Shown here piece after piece: positions 12,301 to 18,300 of a stretch of DNA of 64,000 nucleotides (position 1 is the stretch's first letter; every line of letters starts with the position of its first letter). The stretch lies in contig OZ038450.1 in NCBI GenBank assembly GCA_964036195.1, positions 5,520,701 through 5,584,700 of the forward strand. The letters are read 5' to 3'. Under the pieces are notes generated by a model. The model had not been told where the DNA came from. It saw only the letters and a list, made by a program, of their open reading frames with translations, and did not search any database. The DNA is from Sphaerolaimus hirsutus. Its lineage: Eukaryota > Nematoda > Chromadorea > Monhysterida > Sphaerolaimidae. Made by a program: the position numbers and the translations under genes.

Positions 12301-15300
12301 CTAATAGTTACTAATTATTATAATTGGATGATTATTGAAATACTTGTATACGTACGCAGCGGACACGTAGTTCCCACGCTCGAAAATGCAAAAATACTCG
12401 TCGGTGGGCAAAATGGACTCATATTCCAACAAGATGGAACTTCGCCCCACATCAAAAACATCGCGTACTTGTACGAAACGTTCGGTACCGAAAACATCAT
12501 TTCACTCGGTACTGACAATCCCTGGCCTCCGGGAAGCAATGACCTATCGCCCATGGACTTTGGCGTGTTCCCAACATAGTTGTTAATGCGTATTTACTTT
12601 TACTCAAAAAGTACGCATATTCGAGTACTGAGTAAATACGCACACGCATACTTTGAAAAAGTATCTGTACTCGCATTTACGCTTACTTTTTGAGAGTACT
12701 CAAATGCAGTAGAGTAATTTTTCTGAGTACAGAAAGCGTATTTTTCCATAATATTTTACCAAGTTTTTGGAATGCTAACCATGCACCCCTGTTCATACAG
12801 AATACTTCTTAATAGAAAGAAAACACATTTTTGTTGTCCAGGATTAATATTCATAATGCCCCCTTTCAAATGTTCCAGACAGGATTTATGTAATTTTAAT
12901 CGCTTTTACATTTTCCTCTGAAAAATACTGACATTTACGCTTTCTGGAAAAAGTACTTTTACTCTCGTTTACTCACGAGTAAAGGTAAGAGAAGCACTTT
13001 ACGCTTTCTGTACTCGGGGTGAGTAAAAATAAAATAAAATACTTTACGCTTACGCCTACTTTGAAAACGTTTTGTACTTTTAACAACTCTGGTTCCCAAC
13101 GCTAGCAAACCGACTGGACGCACACTATAATGGACAAATGCCAAGTGATGGGAAAGAGTTGAAGCGGCGAGTGGAAAATGTGATTAGTGATGTTTTTGGC
13201 GGCCAGAGAAATCGCGCCATGTTAATTGAGGAACACTTTGTGCAGAGATTGGAGCTATGCTGCCAGTCTGGAGGGAATTTTGTAGGCGGCAAAGTCGTAC
13301 TGGATAAAACTTGAAAAATAAATAAAGTGTGCGCGGCGGACCGCAAAGTATGCGCCCAAGATTACTTAAGTCTTGGTCGATAACGCGCGAGCTTGATATT
13401 ATACTTTCTATGATATTATAAATATTATGTTATTATGATGATATTATGTACGCACTTTCGAAACAAAAAAAAGTTGCGGCGAATGTTTTTCCCGGAACGT
13501 TTTTTCTCTTCTTTTTTTGAACAACTTTAATTTTAATATAGATATGATGACGTCACGATGGAGTGTTTCCTTCAGAAAAATGCATAGCGTGCGGTCCGCC
13601 GAGTATAACTACACAAAAATAAAAAAAGCCGAAAATAAAGCCAAGATTAACACCCACCAGCACCGCAGGAGCAAGTATCAATGTCGCAGACGGAATCCCC
13701 TTGGCACGCTTCTCCGTGGACACACGTCTCGCCCACGTAGGATTTGATCAGGGCGCAGTCGTACTTTCCCGTGGTCGTGTTCAAGGCTGCATACCGGCCC
13801 ACCGGGCACACGCAGCGAAGGCCTGGTGGAACAAAGAAAGTGGTCATTGGTCACTGGTGTGGTTAGTGATGTAAAGGCGCCATGGCGCTTTTTACACCGC
13901 CAGTCATGGCAGTGTGATATGTATAGATTCAAAGTTTGGCGCTGGCGCTAGACATCCGTGACTCCATGTTCCATCGAATATTGCGGTGAAAAAACGGCTT
14001 TATTTCTAGTGAGTAGAGCAGTTTGCAGGGTTCGCACTGGTTGGCTCACGTATCAACAATCACTCAATTTAGTTCAATTCACAAAATAAGTCAGAAGTTT
14101 CAAGGAATGATGCAGAAAATCCATAGAAGGGTAAACTAACAAGAGACAAGTAAACCAAGATAAAAAAAATGATACTTGTCACAAAGTATATGTGAGTTTT
14201 TACCACTCACAACTTCCCTGCGTACCACCTACATCGCCGCAGCGCCAGGGGGATTTGCAGTGGCGCCAAGGCGCCAATCCATTACCACAAAGGCGCTGCG
14301 CACGATGGGTGTCAACTGGTTTCCATGCCGATTCAAATTATAGTTGACGGGTTGTGCGACAATTCTCAAGTGCACTTGTGGCAATGTCGAAACAGAATTC
14401 ATATTCATTGGTGTGTGCATTTGACCATCATCCGTGACCAATCAATTTCAATCTGAATAGAAACCAGTCGGCCCAGTTGACACCCCCCGCTATTATTGTC
14501 AACTAGTACGCTTGAGGCCGAACCAACCATCAGCGAAAGCCGTGCACTCGCTAAAAGCTTGGCACTTCTCCCCATAGTCGCAACTGTCGTTGACATAGGC
14601 GTGGCAAGTCGACACTGGCAGGGCCCACCGGGCGCCCGCTTGACAATATCGATAGCGCATGCCGCCGTCGCACAGAAACTGCGCGTAGTTCATTTCCAGG
14701 GTGATCGGCCAGCCCTGGTCCGCTAGGCAGTACCCTGGAAATTTTTTTGGGGGGTAATTTGACATTTTAGCGCTACAGACATTAGTTGACATTCGGATGT
14801 CAACTGGTTGATGTCAACACAGATTTTAGTTGACGAGTCGTAGAACGATCTCCAAAGTGCGCATGCCTTGACGTTGAAAAATAAATATTGCGGCATGTGC
14901 ATTTGATTGAAGATCGTTCTGCATAGCAACGTGTCAACTAATATCACAATTGAAATCAACTAGTTGACATTCAGAAGTCAATTAGTGTTTGTAGCACCGT
15001 TTTAACCGAAAGGTACTTTGAAATTGGACGCACTCGGTGGTCCCCAACAAACTGCGGCACGAGTAACCATACAATCGTCGAAGGACCATTCGTACTCAGC
15101 ACTGCGCGAACTTTTGACACAGTGGAATTTCTCCTGAAAAGGCCGGTTTTAATTGAACAACTAATGAATGTAATCGAAATTTAACCGGATTTTCAATGAT
15201 GTTTTTGGTTGAAAATGAGTTTATTATGTCGCTACACAATAGAAATATTTACCGTATTTCCTCGATATACTCCCCCCCTCGAAACCCCCCCCCCCTCAAC

Positions 15301-18300
15301 ATGGACACTATGAGTTTATAACCCTCCCCCCTCGAAATACCCCCCAAAATATAGTGTATAGAGCACGTAAATGACAAAAGCTACCGGGAAACAGTGACTG
15401 TGTTATGTTAGAACATGGTTTATACCGTCTATGTACATATATAAGTCTACAGAGTCTTAAAAATGGCGGTTTTTGTTGCATTTTTCGACGTCTGTGTACG
15501 TTACAGACAACAATTTAGTACTGGGATTTCAAAAAATTTCTGGCGAAATAATAAACCACTCCCTCGAAATACCCCCCTCGTTTAACCCCCCTCAAAAATC
15601 TTACTCTGAAAAAATAAACCCCCTGGGGGTATGTCGAGGAAATACGGTAGGTTTATATTCATTTTTACATGCAGATGTGTCTGCAGCAGGAGCTTGGAAC
15701 GTGGAAACCTTCCAAAACATTGATATTCATTCACATAGTGCAAAAAAATTCCAAAATTCTGAGTAGGTATATTAGGAATAACTTTTAAAATTCGAAAACT
15801 ATCAAAAAATTTGATTATTCGAAAATAATCTCAAGGAAAAATCCGAAATGCAAAAACTCATTTCATTGAAATAGGTACTATTATTCGTTACCCTTTCCTC
15901 ACATTTACAAAAATCTGAATTTTCGCTCACAATGATGCTGGGATAAGGATATCGCATGTCCAACTTTGCTTGAAACACCATAGGCAGCCAGGTGACATTG
16001 GGCATGTAGGCGATATTGTCGGCGAACATGTATGTCTTCGTTTTGAGCGCGTATCGAAATCCGATCCAAATATCCTCCAATTTTAAGTCGGCTCCGACCA
16101 ATGCGACCCTGGGATTGACACTTTATTTCTTCGAAGACACTGATACAGACTGTGGAAGTCTACTTGAGTCCTGGTGCCAGGTTCTGAGCCAGACAATGTA
16201 AAGTGAATTGTCAAATGTAATGTAAATGTCATACAAATTTGTCAGTTGTCATGAAAAGCGTCAAAATTTCGGTAATAAAATGCTTTCTTTGTTTTTGATT
16301 TGTTTGACATTTGACACTTGACTTTACATTTTACAGGGTTCGGGACTGTTCCCTGCAACTCACATTTAAGAGCTGCGTTTGATTATACCGAATGAAATAT
16401 ACTCGTCGACCGCAAGTGTCACCTCCACTTGAATAAACCCCGGTAGAGTGGTAATTGCAGAGTGAGAAAAAGACACGGTTGCCACAGTACAGATGTACGG
16501 CGTTTTTGCTAAAATTGAAAAGAGTATCTAGGTGAACGTTTGGTAGAAATATCACCCTAATAAATTACACCCACCCAATTTAAGTAAATAAATGATCCAT
16601 ATAAATGGATAACCACGGAGTAAAAATTCTCCTGGGTGGAGTAATCTGAGACTAGAAGGGAACATATAGGATCATTTTTTCGATTTGAAATCAGCCAAAA
16701 AAACGATTTCAAATTGGAAACAAAATCACGAAAAAACTCGCACCAGTAACCTGTGTCGGTGGAACAATTCATACTCGTCTTCGCTGTGAAAAGTGGCCAT
16801 ATGGTTGCCACTATCGCAGGATTTCCTGGCATTGTCCCAATCAGTTAGAACGCCGCTGGAATCCAAACATCGAACAATTTCACCCTCGACTATGCGTTTT
16901 TCGTGATCGCCGCACGTAGCATCTGAATTTGAAAAAATGAATGTTTTCAAATTGTGCATTGATAGAGTGCAATGTAATTCCGATTGTAATGAATCATATT
17001 GTAAAATAAATTGTCGATGAGGGCACACTTGGGTAAAATTCTACGGAGTGACAGTTTTTTTGTGAGATCCCATTGTTGGTATGCTTCAAAACCACTTTTG
17101 AAAAATTAACACTGGTCCGTGCATAAAACGAATTTGTGCGGCTACAAATCTTTTTGAAATTTGAGAATAAAAAAGGTAAATATTCCTAATCAATTAATTC
17201 AACAAACAGTCCATTGTGAGGTTCTCGCCTCGAAATTTGCGGTACAAATTACTACATTTCTAGAAAAAGCACCAATTTTTTGGCACCATGCCAAAAAGCA
17301 GACGAACCAGTGGTGCAGATGACCCCCTGCACATCCTGCCTAGGTACATATCCCTCCCTACACAGACACACGGGTGTAACAGTGGCATTGGCTACATCGG
17401 TGCACACGGAGTCGCCCAGACAAGTTTCTCCCTGGGCGCACGATTGTTGGACGCCTGCCAACTTTCGGAAACATTTTTCTCGGCCCTCGAATTCCGGGTC
17501 GTCGCGCGGCTCGAAACCCGCCGGGCACTGGCAGATCTGATTGTCGGTTTTCGGGTTATGATGTTTTGTTTGTTGACGATCACGTTTTGGGCGATAAGTT
17601 CAATGGACGTTGAGTGATAAATTTTTCGCTTTGATCAGTGAGAAGATATGTACGCTCGATGTGGCGCATAATAACGAAACTTGCCGAGTGAAATACATCA
17701 GACAGGGGCCAGTCTTAGACCCTGTAAAATGCCCTGTAAAATGTCAAATGTGTCATATCGTTTGCCATTTTACTGGGAATTTTACATGACTTAAGACACT
17801 TTGAATGACATTTGACATTTTACAGGGCATTGTACAGGGACTGTCCCCAGAATTGTGCGGATACAAGCACAAACGAGTATACACGGCGGACCGCAAAGTA
17901 TGTGCCCAAAATTATTTATGTCTTGATCGATAACGCGCGAGCTAGATACTTATGTATGCATTTTCACCAAAATGAAAAATATTGTTTTAAAGAAAAAGGC
18001 GGAGTCGCGTAGAAACAGGGAATGTTTTTTCCCGTCATGTTTTTTTCTTTTTTTTTGCTGGAATTATTATTATTTTATTAATGATGACGCCATGATGGAG
18101 TGTTTCCTTCAGAAAAATGCATAGCATGCGGTCCGCCGGGTATATTTACATTCGCAGCATGCAACCTATCACCGCCACAAGAAGAACACGCACACACCAA
18201 ATGATCGTTTTCATCGGGCACGCAAGTGGTCATGGGGTCCAGGCAAGTCTTCCCCTTGTCGCAGGGCCTGTTCACGAAGGCGTAGCACTGGGAGGGGTCG

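Larger units (their letters stand above)
11635..13314 (+). pseudogene. Broken Tc1/mariner-type transposase
   Basis: Three collinear fragments: about 11640-11910 (RILFTDEKLYKLEYD...QFWCGMS), about 12376-12575 (GLIFQQDGTSPH and WPPGSNDLSPMDFGVFP) and about 13099-13314 (LELCCQSGGNFVGGKVVLDK then TGA). The motifs TDEK, QQDGxxPH and WPPxSxDLxPMD match the DDE/D catalytic core of mariner-type transposases. The last two fragments are separated by a hAT-like insertion and would be continuous without it. The N-terminal DNA-binding part is not seen. Confidence 0.85.
10869..13657. other. Intron 10 of the EB/lectin gene, transposon graveyard
   Basis: 2.8 kb. Holds the mariner remnant with its hAT-like insertions and a CGGCGGACCGC element. 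A lone GTTGACA-type end (TGTCAACTAGTGTGTGGG) lies near 11640 at the border of the mariner sequence. Confidence 0.65.

Noticed and set aside
16370..16525. Open stretch between the lectin exons (TTTTAG acceptor, GTGAGT donor) as an extra exon
   Set aside because: Entering in phase 2 it leaves in phase 0, while the next lectin exon needs phase 2. Skipping it gives a continuous lectin fold (FHRHR to VALVGADLK).
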